This document shows positions 25,944 through 34,481 of a stretch of DNA of 64,000 bases, in pieces. The translations under genes were made by a program, and so were the position numbers. The stretch spans positions 992,001 to 1,056,000 of the forward strand of contig CAWDAZ010000002.1 in the NCBI GenBank assembly GCA_963800475.1, in the 5' to 3' direction. Positions within the stretch are counted from its first letter, which is position 1. Each line of letters opens with the position of its first letter. Origin of the DNA: Palsa-465 sp963800475 (GTDB lineage Bacteria > Actinomycetota > Thermoleophilia > Solirubrobacterales > Solirubrobacteraceae). The notes beneath the pieces were generated by a model. That model worked only from the letters and a program-made list of their open reading frames with translations. It was not told the origin of the DNA and did no database searches.

Positions 25944-28328
25944 ATGGAGGGCCACCGCCGAACGGAGGGTCACGTCACACGCTGGCGGCCCGTCGCCGCG
26001 GCGGTGTCGCTCGCGGTTCTCGCCGCACTCGCCGGCCTCGCTCTCCTGGCCCCGGCCGCCGCGCCCGCCGCACACGGTCCGGGCGACGCGGCGCGGGCGA
26101 AGCCGCCGGCCGGCGACGGGCTTGGCATCCGGCCGGGGAAGATCAAGCACGTGTGGCTGATCATCCTCGAGAACAAGTCCTACGACGCGACGTTCACGGG
26201 GCTCAACCACAACACCTATCTGTGGCGGACGCTCCCGGCCCAGGGGGTACTGCTGAAGAACTACTTCGGCACCGGCCACTCGAGCTTCGACAACTACATC
26301 ACGATGGTCAGCGGCCAGGCGACCCAGCCAGACTCCCAGGCGGACTGTCCCTACTTCGACTGGTTCTCCGGGCGGCTCGAACGGTCGGGCTCGCTGCGTG
26401 GCAACTCGAACTACGGCCAGTTCGCCTCGGCGCAGGGACCGAACGCGGCGGTTGGATCGAACGGCTGTGTGTACCCGGCGAGCGTGGAGACGCTGTTCAA
26501 TCAGCTCGACGCCGGGCATGTCAGCTGGAAGGGCTACGCGCAGGACCTCGACGCTCCGGAGCTGAGCGGCCCGGTTCACTCCGCCGGCGTGCAGTACTGC
26601 GGGGCGCCGTACCCGCATCCAGGCCCGACCGGAAACCCGGCGCAGCTCAACCCCGGCGCCGCGACGGCGACCAACCAGTATCTGCCCAAGCACTTCCCGT
26701 TTCCGTGGTTCGACTCGATCCGGCGCGCCCAAGACTGCAATGCCAGGCACATCGCCGACCTGTTCGACTCGGCGAACGGCCTCGCACACGATCTCCGCCG
26801 CGCGTCTGCCACGCCCACGTTCAGCTGGATCACCCCGGACATGTGCAGCGACGGGCACGACGCCGTGTGTCACGGCAACAACCTCTCCGGCGGGTTCACA
26901 CCCGCCGGCGTGCCGCGGCCTCCGCGCAACTACACGGGCGGCCTGTACGCGGCCGACCTGTTCCTCGAGCGCGTGATCCCCGAGATCGAACGGTCCCCGG
27001 CGTACAGGGACGGCGGGCTGATCGACGTCACGTTCGACGAGGCGTTCCCGCCGTTCACGTTCACGGGCAACAGCTTCGCGAACTCCAAGCGGGTGCCGCC
27101 GACGGCCGCCACCTCGGTCGCCAACGACACCGCCGCTGAGACGCTGAACGGCCGCGCCGTCTACTTCGAGCCGACCGGTCCGAACACGCCCCTGGCAAGG
27201 AACTCGCGCGGCCAGGAGCTGTACCCGGGCCCCGGCAACAACGCGTTCATCGACCGGCCGTCCAACTGCGCCGCGCAGACCAAGCCACGCCAGCCGCCCG
27301 GCACGTGCCTGCTGGGGAGCGCCGGGACGGTGCCCGGTCCGAGGCTCGACTCGGGCGCGACGGCGCCCGCGGGCAGCTCGGCGATCTCCGACAACGCCGC
27401 CGTGATCACCGACGCCGGGCGGACCGTGACGGGCACCGGGATCCCCGCGGGAGCATTCGTCGGCAAGGTGACGAACAGTCCGGTCACCGCGATGCAGCCG
27501 GTCCAGAGCGGCGGGTTCGTGGTCGCCGGGTCGATCGCGCTCGTCGACCGGTCCGGCCGACCGCTCGCGACAACCGCCGCGGTGAGTGGCGTGACGCTCG
27601 GCGCCCGGACCCCCGCGACCGACCCGCTGTTCGACGCGAGGAGCGCGACCAACGGCGGCGGCGACACCGGGAGCGTGCTGATCAGCCCGTTCATCAGGCC
27701 CGGCTCGACGAGCACGCGCTTTTACAACCACTACAGCTGGCTGCGCACGATCGAGGATCTGTTCGACGTCGGCCGCGCCTCGCGAGGGCTCGACGGGCAG
27801 GGCCACCTCGGCTATGCGGCTCAGCCGGGCCTTGCGCCGTTCGGGATCGACGTGTTCAACCGGCCCGGGGGAGGGCCGACGCCGCGGTCGGGATTGGGAG
27901 CCGCCGACGGCCGAGCGATCGAGGCGAGCGACGGACATCCTGCCGTCGCGATCGAGGGCGACACCGTGTCGGTCGCCGTCCCCGGCGGGCGCACGCTCGC
28001 GACCGCGGTCGGCCCGGCCGTCCCGGCAGGGCTGATGGGCGGCCGTGCGCCCGCCGCGCCGTGCACCTTCACGCTCACTCTGCGGGGCGCATCGGGGAGC
28101 GTGCCGCTGAGCGCGGCGGCGTTCAGGATCGTCGACGAGCTCGGCCACGTCGACCGTCCGGCGGTGCGCGTGCTCGGCGAGCGGTCGCTGCCGAGCGCGG
28201 TGTCGCGCGGTCGGCACGTCACGCTTGCCCTTACAGCGGTGCTGCCGGTCGGCGGCGGGCGCCTGGAGTGGGCGCCCTCGTCGCCGCGGCCCACCGTCGC
28301 CTGGGACTTCGACGTCGAGCTGAACTGA
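25944..28328 (+). CDS. Secreted phosphoesterase (phosphatase/phospholipase C superfamily)
   Basis: 794 residues from ATG 25944 (TTG 25926 is an alternative). A signal/TM segment is at about 16-42 (AAAVSLAVLAALAGLALLAP). The catalytic start KHVWLIILENKSYDATF matches the PF04185 phosphoesterase family, with Asn/Glu metal and Thr-type regions following (GTGHSSFDNYITMVSGQ). The late IDVTFDEAF and FYNHYSWLRTIEDLFD motifs are also typical of the family. A Gly/Ala-rich beta segment is inserted at about 470-560, which is unusual. It is exported. It may release phosphate from lipids or other esters and is probably controlled by the TetR next door. Confidence 0.87.
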   Translation: MEGHRRTEGHVTRWRPVAAAVSLAVLAALAGLALLAPAAAPAAHGPGDAARAKPPAGDGLGIRPGKIKHVWLIILENKSYDATFTGLNHNTYLWRTLPAQGVLLKNYFGTGHSSFDNYITMVSGQATQPDSQADCPYFDWFSGRLERSGSLRGNSNYGQFASAQGPNAAVGSNGCVYPASVETLFNQLDAGHVSWKGYAQDLDAPELSGPVHSAGVQYCGAPYPHPGPTGNPAQLNPGAATATNQYLPKHFPFPWFDSIRRAQDCNARHIADLFDSANGLAHDLRRASATPTFSWITPDMCSDGHDAVCHGNNLSGGFTPAGVPRPPRNYTGGLYAADLFLERVIPEIERSPAYRDGGLIDVTFDEAFPPFTFTGNSFANSKRVPPTAATSVANDTAAETLNGRAVYFEPTGPNTPLARNSRGQELYPGPGNNAFIDRPSNCAAQTKPRQPPGTCLLGSAGTVPGPRLDSGATAPAGSSAISDNAAVITDAGRTVTGTGIPAGAFVGKVTNSPVTAMQPVQSGGFVVAGSIALVDRSGRPLATTAAVSGVTLGARTPATDPLFDARSATNGGGDTGSVLISPFIRPGSTSTRFYNHYSWLRTIEDLFDVGRASRGLDGQGHLGYAAQPGLAPFGIDVFNRPGGGPTPRSGLGAADGRAIEASDGHPAVAIEGDTVSVAVPGGRTLATAVGPAVPAGLMGGRAPAAPCTFTLTLRGASGSVPLSAAAFRIVDELGHVDRPAVRVLGERSLPSAVSRGRHVTLALTAVLPVGGGRLEWAPSSPRPTVAWDFDVELN

Positions 28329-28344
28329 CGCGACGGCGCGCTCG

Positions 28345-28722
28345 ATGGCCAGCTCACCCGCAGAGCAGGTCGAGTCGTTCCTCTCCTCGCTCGACACCGA
28401 GGTTCGAACCGTCGGCTCGGGCGAGTGGGGCGTCACGCTCGACGCGGCCGGATACGTGCTCGACGTCGGTGTCGCGATCCGTGGGCCGCTGCTGCGCGCA
28501 CGGGCAGCCGTCCTGCCGCCGGGGTTGATCGACCCGCATCAGCTTCTGTACTGGAACCGCCAGGCGCCGTTCGTGTGCTTCGCCGAGAATCGCGCGGGCG
28601 AGGTGTTCGTGACCGGCGAGATCCCGCTCGAGTCGCTCAGCAGCGAGATGCTCGACCGTTTCCTCGGGCTGCTGCTGGCGAGCGCGACGCGCGCCAGGGA
28701 GTTCGTGATTCAGGGCTCGTGA
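28345..28722 (+). CDS. YbjN/T3SC-like hypothetical protein
   Basis: 125 residues. The N-terminal helix AEQVESFLSSLDTEVRTV and following strands (WGVTLDAAGYVLDVGVAI; RGPLLRARAAVLPPG) match the YbjN/type-III-chaperone-like fold of small actinobacterial cytosolic proteins. Function unknown. It starts 16 bases after the phosphoesterase. Confidence 0.72.
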   Translation: MASSPAEQVESFLSSLDTEVRTVGSGEWGVTLDAAGYVLDVGVAIRGPLLRARAAVLPPGLIDPHQLLYWNRQAPFVCFAENRAGEVFVTGEIPLESLSSEMLDRFLGLLLASATRAREFVIQGS

Positions 28723-28729
28723 GCGCGCC

Positions 28730-29059
28730 TCACACCCGGCAGTCGCAATCCTTGGAGCGCAGGATTGCGGCCTGCTCGGCGGGTGAGTCGAGATAGTGGT
28801 CCTGGACTGCGGCGCCCGTCGCTAGCCGCGCATCGATCGGGCTCGCGTGCCTGTATCCGCGAGCGTGCATCTCCTCCACCAGCGCCGTGTGACGCGCGTA
28901 CAGCGCGGCGAGCCGCCCCTCCCAGCGCCGTGTCTCGGGGTGGTGCCGGTACCCAGCCTTGTCGGAGGTCAAGACCGTCCAGATCGCGTGGAGCTCGCGG
29001 TGCTCGCCGAGCAGGTGCGCACGGCAGAGCTGCTCCGGAGGCAGATCCCAGATCCGCAC
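28730..29059 (-). CDS. Pyrimidine-dimer glycosylase/endonuclease V-like protein (short form)
   Basis: 109 residues. The start MRIWDLPPEQLCRAHLLGEH and then RELHAIW resemble the T4 DenV-like family of UV-damage glycosylases, in which N-terminal residues form the active site. Here the Cys/Arg/His region is retained, but the protein is shorter than DenV (138 aa). The C-terminus is Cys-rich (SKDCDCRV). The DNA-repair role is inferred from similarity of the first 30 residues only. Confidence 0.5.
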   Translation of the reverse strand: MRIWDLPPEQLCRAHLLGEHRELHAIWTVLTSDKAGYRHHPETRRWEGRLAALYARHTALVEEMHARGYRHASPIDARLATGAAVQDHYLDSPAEQAAILRSKDCDCRV

Positions 29060-29081
29060 GCCCCGAGCCTAGCCCTCGCCG

Positions 29082-29336
29082 TCAGTCTCGAGGTGTCGTG
29101 TCGAGCTCGAGCTGCAGCGGCGAGGGCTCGAGCGGCTCGGCGGTGGTCCGCGGTCGACCGCGCTTGGCCCAGTGCGTGAGCACGTCGCGCGGCCGGCAGG
29201 ATCTGTATGTGATCCGCCGGTCGAGCGGCTGAATCGAGAGGCCGCCTGGGGTAGTGCCGATCACCAGCGCGTGAAAGCGCCGCCCGAGCCGGTCGACCTC
29301 GACGATATCCCCGGCCTGGATCCCCTCGAGTCGCAT
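29082..29336 (-). CDS. Small hypothetical protein
   Basis: 84 residues from ATG 29336 (MRLEGIQAGDIVEVDRLGRR). The first half looks like a small beta-barrel (GDIVEVDRLGRRFHALVIG), then a basic stretch (THWAKRGRPRTTAE) that could bind nucleic acid. No family recognised. It lies 22 bases upstream of the endonuclease V-like gene on the same strand. Confidence 0.5.
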   Translation of the reverse strand: MRLEGIQAGDIVEVDRLGRRFHALVIGTTPGGLSIQPLDRRITYRSCRPRDVLTHWAKRGRPRTTAEPLEPSPLQLELDTTPRD

Positions 29337-29417
29337 CGCCGACGAAGGGTAGGCGGCCGGCTTGGGGATCGAGGCCGCGCACGTCGAGAGCGTGTTGGAG
29401 CGCGCACTGCCGGGCGT

Positions 29418-30746
29418 ATGATTCGGCGCATGGGACCGGCACGAATGCCGTCGTTGTCCCGTTGGGCGCGCTGGCTCGCGATCGGTGGCGGGCTCCTGCT
29501 CGCGCTGGGCTCCATCCCGGCGCGCGCGGCGTCGCCGTACGGCCTGCTGGATCACTACGAGGTCTGCGACCCGAGCCTCAGCCCCGGCGACCCTTACCAC
29601 GACTACTCGTATCTGCGCAGCATCGCGGTCGATTCCGCGAGCAACATCTACCTCGCCGACAGCACCGGGGTGATCCGCGTGCTGACCGCCGGTGGCATCC
29701 CGCTGGGCACTCTCGACCGGGGGCCCCGCCGTGAATGGGACTCAGCCGTGGTCGCCAACGGACCCGCCGGCGTCGTCTACATCGGCGACCAGGGCAGCGG
29801 CACCGACATGGCGCAGCTCGCCAAGTACACGCTGTCGAACGGGAATCTCGTACTGGCGCAGACCTACAACCCGCCCGACGGCCAACTTGGCGCCACCAAC
29901 GGCATCCGCTACGTAGGCGCGCTCGCGGCAACCGCCAATCGCGGGCTGTTCATCCTCGACAACCCAGACGGCGGCATCTTCAACGTCAACGACCAGACCG
30001 GCGCGTTCATCAGCGTGACGCCCACCGGCGGCCATGGAATTCCGACCGCGATGACCGCGATCCCGAACGCGATCGTCACCGCGAGCACGAACGACGACGG
30101 GACCCCCGACTACACCGAGTACTACACGGGAGCGCCGCTCAGCTATTCCGGCGAGCTCGGCATCGGGCCGTGGGTGACCGGCGTCGCCGACGGCTACGAC
30201 GGCTCGATCTGGGTGCTCGACGGCAACGGGCTCGAGCACTACAGATACGGCACCCTGGTCGACTCCGTACCGGTGCACGGGCAGGCGCTGGACACCTCAC
30301 CGGACGGCTCGATCTGGATCACTCGCGACGACGGGATCCTGCACATCGGACACGGCGGCTCCACGATCCCGCCCGACCAGTACGGCCACGCGCCCTGCGG
30401 GGGCCCGCAGATCAGTGACTCGCTGCCGCACCAGAGCATCGTCGCCTCGCACCAGCTCGAGGTCGACGCCCGGTGCGCGGATCCGTGTGGGCTCGTCTCG
30501 GCCGCGACGCTGACGGTGCCGGGGTCGTCCACGATCTACCATCTGGTCGCGCCGTCAGCCGCGTACAGCGCCAACGGGACGTTCGACCTGCGCCTGGCGT
30601 TCAAGACGCCCGCGTACAGGGCGCTCGTCAACGCGGTCCGCCGGCATCGCGCAGGCACCGTGCTGCTGAACATCGGCGCGATCGACGCCGGCGCGGTGCG
30701 CGCCTACTTCCAGCAGCGGATCACGATCGCGAGGCTCACGCGCTAA
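29418..30746 (+). CDS. Secreted beta-propeller (NHL/SMP-30-like) protein
   Basis: 442 residues from ATG 29418. The signal peptide ends about residue 36 (WLAIGGGLLLALGSIPARA). The mature part has repeated propeller-blade patterns: YLRSIAVDSASNIYLAD, GVVYIGDQGSG, GVADGYDGSIWVLD and DTSPDGSIWITRDDG. A C-terminal beta domain follows (TLTVPGSSTIYHLVAPS). Probably an extracellular or surface binding protein. A terminator-like hairpin follows the stop. Confidence 0.75.
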   Translation: MIRRMGPARMPSLSRWARWLAIGGGLLLALGSIPARAASPYGLLDHYEVCDPSLSPGDPYHDYSYLRSIAVDSASNIYLADSTGVIRVLTAGGIPLGTLDRGPRREWDSAVVANGPAGVVYIGDQGSGTDMAQLAKYTLSNGNLVLAQTYNPPDGQLGATNGIRYVGALAATANRGLFILDNPDGGIFNVNDQTGAFISVTPTGGHGIPTAMTAIPNAIVTASTNDDGTPDYTEYYTGAPLSYSGELGIGPWVTGVADGYDGSIWVLDGNGLEHYRYGTLVDSVPVHGQALDTSPDGSIWITRDDGILHIGHGGSTIPPDQYGHAPCGGPQISDSLPHQSIVASHQLEVDARCADPCGLVSAATLTVPGSSTIYHLVAPSAAYSANGTFDLRLAFKTPAYRALVNAVRRHRAGTVLLNIGAIDAGAVRAYFQQRITIARLTR

Positions 30747-30754
30747 CCATCGCC

Positions 30755-30777
30755 CGGCTCGCTGAATCAGCCGTTTT
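30755..30777 (+). terminator. Probable intrinsic terminator after the propeller gene
   Basis: CGGCT (30755-30759) and AGCCG (30769-30773) form a 5-bp stem with 9-nt loop, followed directly by TTTT. The stem is short, so efficiency is uncertain. Confidence 0.5.
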
Positions 30778-30871
30778 CCAGCTTGTCTGAACCGCGATAA
30801 CCCCCTACCTTGGCCGAGGCTGACCGCAGTCCAGCGGTTGTCAGGCAAGGGATTACAGAGGGAGAACGCTG

Positions 30872-32725
30872 ATGATCGCTGGGTCCAGGTTGGTGCGCTT
30901 TGGATTGCTGGCGCTGGTGTCGTGTGCGGCGTGGTGCGCTCAGGCGCAGGCCGCCTCGGTGCAACAGACGGGCTACATCACGATGTCCGATGGGGTGAAG
31001 CTCCGCTACGCCGTGGAGCTGCCGGCCGCCACCGGCCAGTTTCCGGTGGCCCTGAAGTACGACGGCTACTGCGAGGGAACCGTTCCGATGAGCTGCAACG
31101 GCGTCAGCGACTCCACGGCGCTTCTGGACGCCGGCTACGCGGTGCTGGGCGTCAACGCGCGCGGAACGGGCTGCTCACAGGGGCAGTTCGACCTGCGCAA
31201 TCCCAACGAGAGCACCGACGGCGCCGCGGTGGTCGAGTGGGCCGCCCGCCAGCCCTGGTCGACCGGGCACGTCGGCATGTTCGGCGATTCGTTTCCTGCC
31301 GTCACGCAGCCCGGGGTCGCCGCCCTTCGCCCGCACGGGCTGGACGCGATCGCGCCCTTCCAGCTCGTCGATGACGTGTATCGCGACGTGGCGTACCCCG
31401 GCGGGGTCGGCGACGCCGAGTTCGGCGCGTTCTGGGCGGGCGTGGACCAGCCCATCGCCTCCAACGAGAGCGCGGTGCAGGGGATCGAGGCGGGCGATTC
31501 ACAGTGTGCGCAGAGCGAGGCCACCCACACGGCTCCCAACGCGACCACGAACATCTTCGTCGCCGGTCTCCAACACCCCTACATCGACTCGTATTGGAAC
31601 TCCAAGGCGGTCGGCGCTGCGGCCACCAAGATCAACGTCCCGGCGTTCGGCTGCGCGACCTGGCAGGACGATGAGGTGGGCAGCCGTGCCACCTGGACGT
31701 TGTGGCCCAGACTGGACCCCGCGCGAACCTGGGTGGTCGTGGCCAACGGCTACCACTCCCAGTGCATCTTCTCGACGTCGATCATCAACGAGCTGGTGCG
31801 CTTCTTCGACCGGTTCGTCAAGGGCGAGCAGAACGGCTTCGAGACGACCCCCCATATGCAGATCTGGCACGAGACGACGTCCACCACGGACGCCGAGCCG
31901 GCCTGGGTCACGAGCAGTTCGAGCTGGCCGCCCCCAACCCAGACCAACCGGCTGTTCCTCGAGACCGGAGCGGCTCTGACCGCCGCCCGCCCGTCGGGCG
32001 CCGAGCCGGCCGACACCTACGCCTCGCCGACCGTATCGACGGGGACCGAGGACGGGGTCGTGTTCGGCCAGCGCAACGAACTGTGGAAACAGCCGGGGAG
32101 TCCGGACGGCGCGCTCGCCTACACGACGCCCAAGCTCAACCACGACGTCGAGCTGCTCGGCCCCGCCAGCCTCAATCTGTGGCTCGACTCCACCGCCACC
32201 GACACCGACCTGCAGGCCACGATCACCGAGGTCCGGCCCGACGGCCAGGAGGCCTACATCGCCCGCGGATGGCTACGCGCGTCCGAGCGCAAGCTTGACC
32301 AACCGGCGAGCACGCCGACGCTGCCGGTGCAGACAAACCTCCAGTCCGACGTCCAGCCGCTGGTCCCGAACCAGGCGACGTTTGTGCGGTTCGCGGTGTT
32401 CCCGTTCGACTACGTGTTCCGCGCTGGATCCCGGATCCGGCTGATCATCGACACCCCCAGCCAGACCGGCGGTTGGAACTTCGACCTGCTGCCCAACACG
32501 TTCCCGACCCCGGACGCCAGCACGGCCGCGCACGCTGGCGTCAACAGCATCCTGCACGACCCGGCGCACCCGTCGGAGCTCGTGGTCGGGATCGCTCGCG
32601 GCGGCATCGCCCACGCCGGCTACCCCGCGTGCGACACGCTCCTCAACGAACCGTGCCGCCCCGACGCTTTCACCTCGTCGGACCCGTCCGGGCAGCTGAA
32701 CTGGGGTGGCGGGACGCCTCGCTGA
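30872..32725 (+). CDS. Secreted CocE/NonD-family hydrolase (1 of 3)
   Basis: 617 residues. Signal peptide about 1-27 (FGLLALVSCAAWCAQAQA). The X-Pro dipeptidyl-peptidase/cocaine-esterase catalytic domain has nucleophile Ser140 in GMFGDSFPA and a probable His in VVANGYHSQC. The C-terminal jelly-roll domain starts near residue 400 (NHDVELLGPASLNLWLDSTA). The family hydrolyses esters or X-Pro peptides. First of three paralogues in 8.3 kb and close in layout to the second. A weak imperfect palindrome lies upstream near 30829-30851. Confidence 0.9.
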   Translation: MIAGSRLVRFGLLALVSCAAWCAQAQAASVQQTGYITMSDGVKLRYAVELPAATGQFPVALKYDGYCEGTVPMSCNGVSDSTALLDAGYAVLGVNARGTGCSQGQFDLRNPNESTDGAAVVEWAARQPWSTGHVGMFGDSFPAVTQPGVAALRPHGLDAIAPFQLVDDVYRDVAYPGGVGDAEFGAFWAGVDQPIASNESAVQGIEAGDSQCAQSEATHTAPNATTNIFVAGLQHPYIDSYWNSKAVGAAATKINVPAFGCATWQDDEVGSRATWTLWPRLDPARTWVVVANGYHSQCIFSTSIINELVRFFDRFVKGEQNGFETTPHMQIWHETTSTTDAEPAWVTSSSSWPPPTQTNRLFLETGAALTAARPSGAEPADTYASPTVSTGTEDGVVFGQRNELWKQPGSPDGALAYTTPKLNHDVELLGPASLNLWLDSTATDTDLQATITEVRPDGQEAYIARGWLRASERKLDQPASTPTLPVQTNLQSDVQPLVPNQATFVRFAVFPFDYVFRAGSRIRLIIDTPSQTGGWNFDLLPNTFPTPDASTAAHAGVNSILHDPAHPSELVVGIARGGIAHAGYPACDTLLNEPCRPDAFTSSDPSGQLNWGGGTPR

Positions 32726-32766
32726 ATCGTCAACCGACGCCCGCGCCGACACGCGCTGCTACACGC

Positions 32767-34479
32767 TCACTCGGCGTACATCGCCTCGATCTCGGCCGCG
32801 TAATTGGCGGCGATCGGCTTGCGCTTCAGCTTCATCGTCTCGGTCAGCTCCTCGCCGCCGGGAACCCACGCGTCGGGCAAGAGCGTGTGCTTCTTGATCT
32901 GCTCGACGCGGCTGAGCCTGGTGTTGCCCCGCTCGATGCCGGCTGCGACCGCCGCCTGAATCTGCGGGTCCGCCGCGAGCGCGGTGGTGCTCTCCACCTC
33001 GACCCCGTGCGTAGCGGCGTACGCCTGCGCGGCGTCGGGGTCGAGCGTGATCAGCGCGGTGTTGTACGGCCGGCGATCGCCGATCGCGACAGCCGAGCCG
33101 ATCAGCGAGCACGCCGCCTTGAGCGTGTTCTCGATGTTCGCCGGCGACATGTTCTTGCCGGCGGCGTTGATCATCAGCTCCTTCTTGCGATCGACGATCT
33201 TCACGTACCCGTCGGCGTCGATCTCCCCGATGTCACCGGTGTGCATGAACCCCTCGGCGTCGATTGCCGCGGCGGTCTTCTCAGGGTCCTTCCGGTAGCC
33301 ACGCATCACGATCGGGCCGCGAACCAGCAGCTCGCCGTCGCCTGCCAGCTTCACCTCGACTCCGGGCAGCGCCTTGCCGACCGTCCCGGTCCGGTGCGCG
33401 CCCTTCGGCGCGAGTGTCGCGGCGGCGCCGGTCTCGGTCATTCCCCACGCCTCGTAGATGTCGATCCCCAGCTCCGAGAAGAACTCGAGTACCTCGGGCG
33501 CGATCGGTGCCGCGCCGGACAGCACCAGGTCGGGGTCGTCGAGCCCCAGGTTCGACGCGACCTGTCCGGCGAGCGCCGCGCGCTGCTCGGGGCCGCCGGC
33601 CGCTTCGAGCATCGGCTCGAGCGCCGCCCTGAGCTTCTCCCACACGCGCGGCACCGCTAGAAACAGCGTCGGCCTGATCGCGGGTAGGGCCGCGACCGCT
33701 TCGCGGACGTCGGGCACGCACGTGACCGACGCGCCGGACACCAGCGACGGGTAGTGCGCGGCGGCCCTGTCGGCGAGGTGAGCCAGCGGCAGCCACGACA
33801 CCAGCCGCCCGCCCGAGCGGAACGGGTGCAGCTCGAAGATCGCGTGGAACTCCGCGAGCACGTTGTCGTGGGTCACCTCGACCGCCTTCGGCGGCCCGGT
33901 CGTGCCCGACGTGTAGATCAGCGTCGCGACATCGTGTGGCATGACCGACCGCCACGCGCGATCGAAATCGAACGCTGGATCGCCGGCGGCCTCGAGATCG
34001 TCCAACGAACGCCCTGTGTCCCCGCGCTCGCCGACGACGATCACCTCGCGCAACGCCGGGAGCTTGGGCCGCGTCGCCAGCACGCGCTCGAGAAACTGCG
34101 GCTCGGTTACGACGACGCCGGCGTCCGCGTGCCCGAGCAGGTACTCGATCTGCTCGGGCGACGAGGAGTTGTAGATCGAGAACGGGATCGCGCCCAGATG
34201 CATCGCGGCCGTATCGATCAACAGCGCCTCCGGCCGGTTCGTCAGCATCATCGCGACCGTGTCGCCCGCGCCGGCGCCGGCGGCGGCGAGCCCGCTCGCC
34301 AGCCGCCGCACGCGGTCCGCGTACTCGCGCCACGAGATCTCGACGGCGCCGTCCACGGTGCGGAGCGCGACCGCGTCGGCGAACCGCGCCGCCGTCGTCT
34401 GAAACGCCTCGGGCAGCGTGCGCGCGTCGAGCGCGAAGCCCTCGTCGCTGGGCGCGGTCCTCCTTGCCACGTATGTCAT
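32767..34479 (-). CDS. AMP-forming long-chain acyl-CoA synthetase
   Basis: 570 residues from ATG 34479. Adenylation motifs present: P-loop LIYTSGTTGPPKAVEVTHDN near 175-195, YEAWGMTETGAA near 335, and GDIGEIDADGYVKIVDRKKEL with the AMP-ribose Asp, followed by the acylation-control Lys in KLKRKPI near the end. It belongs to the FACL/FadD15-type long-chain group. It starts two bases after the CocE-2 stop, so the two are co-transcribed. It may activate a carboxylate released by the hydrolase, which is an inference. Confidence 0.92.
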   Translation of the reverse strand: MTYVARRTAPSDEGFALDARTLPEAFQTTAARFADAVALRTVDGAVEISWREYADRVRRLASGLAAAGAGAGDTVAMMLTNRPEALLIDTAAMHLGAIPFSIYNSSSPEQIEYLLGHADAGVVVTEPQFLERVLATRPKLPALREVIVVGERGDTGRSLDDLEAAGDPAFDFDRAWRSVMPHDVATLIYTSGTTGPPKAVEVTHDNVLAEFHAIFELHPFRSGGRLVSWLPLAHLADRAAAHYPSLVSGASVTCVPDVREAVAALPAIRPTLFLAVPRVWEKLRAALEPMLEAAGGPEQRAALAGQVASNLGLDDPDLVLSGAAPIAPEVLEFFSELGIDIYEAWGMTETGAAATLAPKGAHRTGTVGKALPGVEVKLAGDGELLVRGPIVMRGYRKDPEKTAAAIDAEGFMHTGDIGEIDADGYVKIVDRKKELMINAAGKNMSPANIENTLKAACSLIGSAVAIGDRRPYNTALITLDPDAAQAYAATHGVEVESTTALAADPQIQAAVAAGIERGNTRLSRVEQIKKHTLLPDAWVPGGEELTETMKLKRKPIAANYAAEIEAMYAE

Positions 34480-34481
34480 AG

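Noticed and set aside
25881..28436. 851-codon open frame antisense to the phosphoesterase
   Set aside because: The sense frame shows a clear phosphoesterase; the antisense product is Arg/Pro-rich with no domain, a GC-rich shadow.
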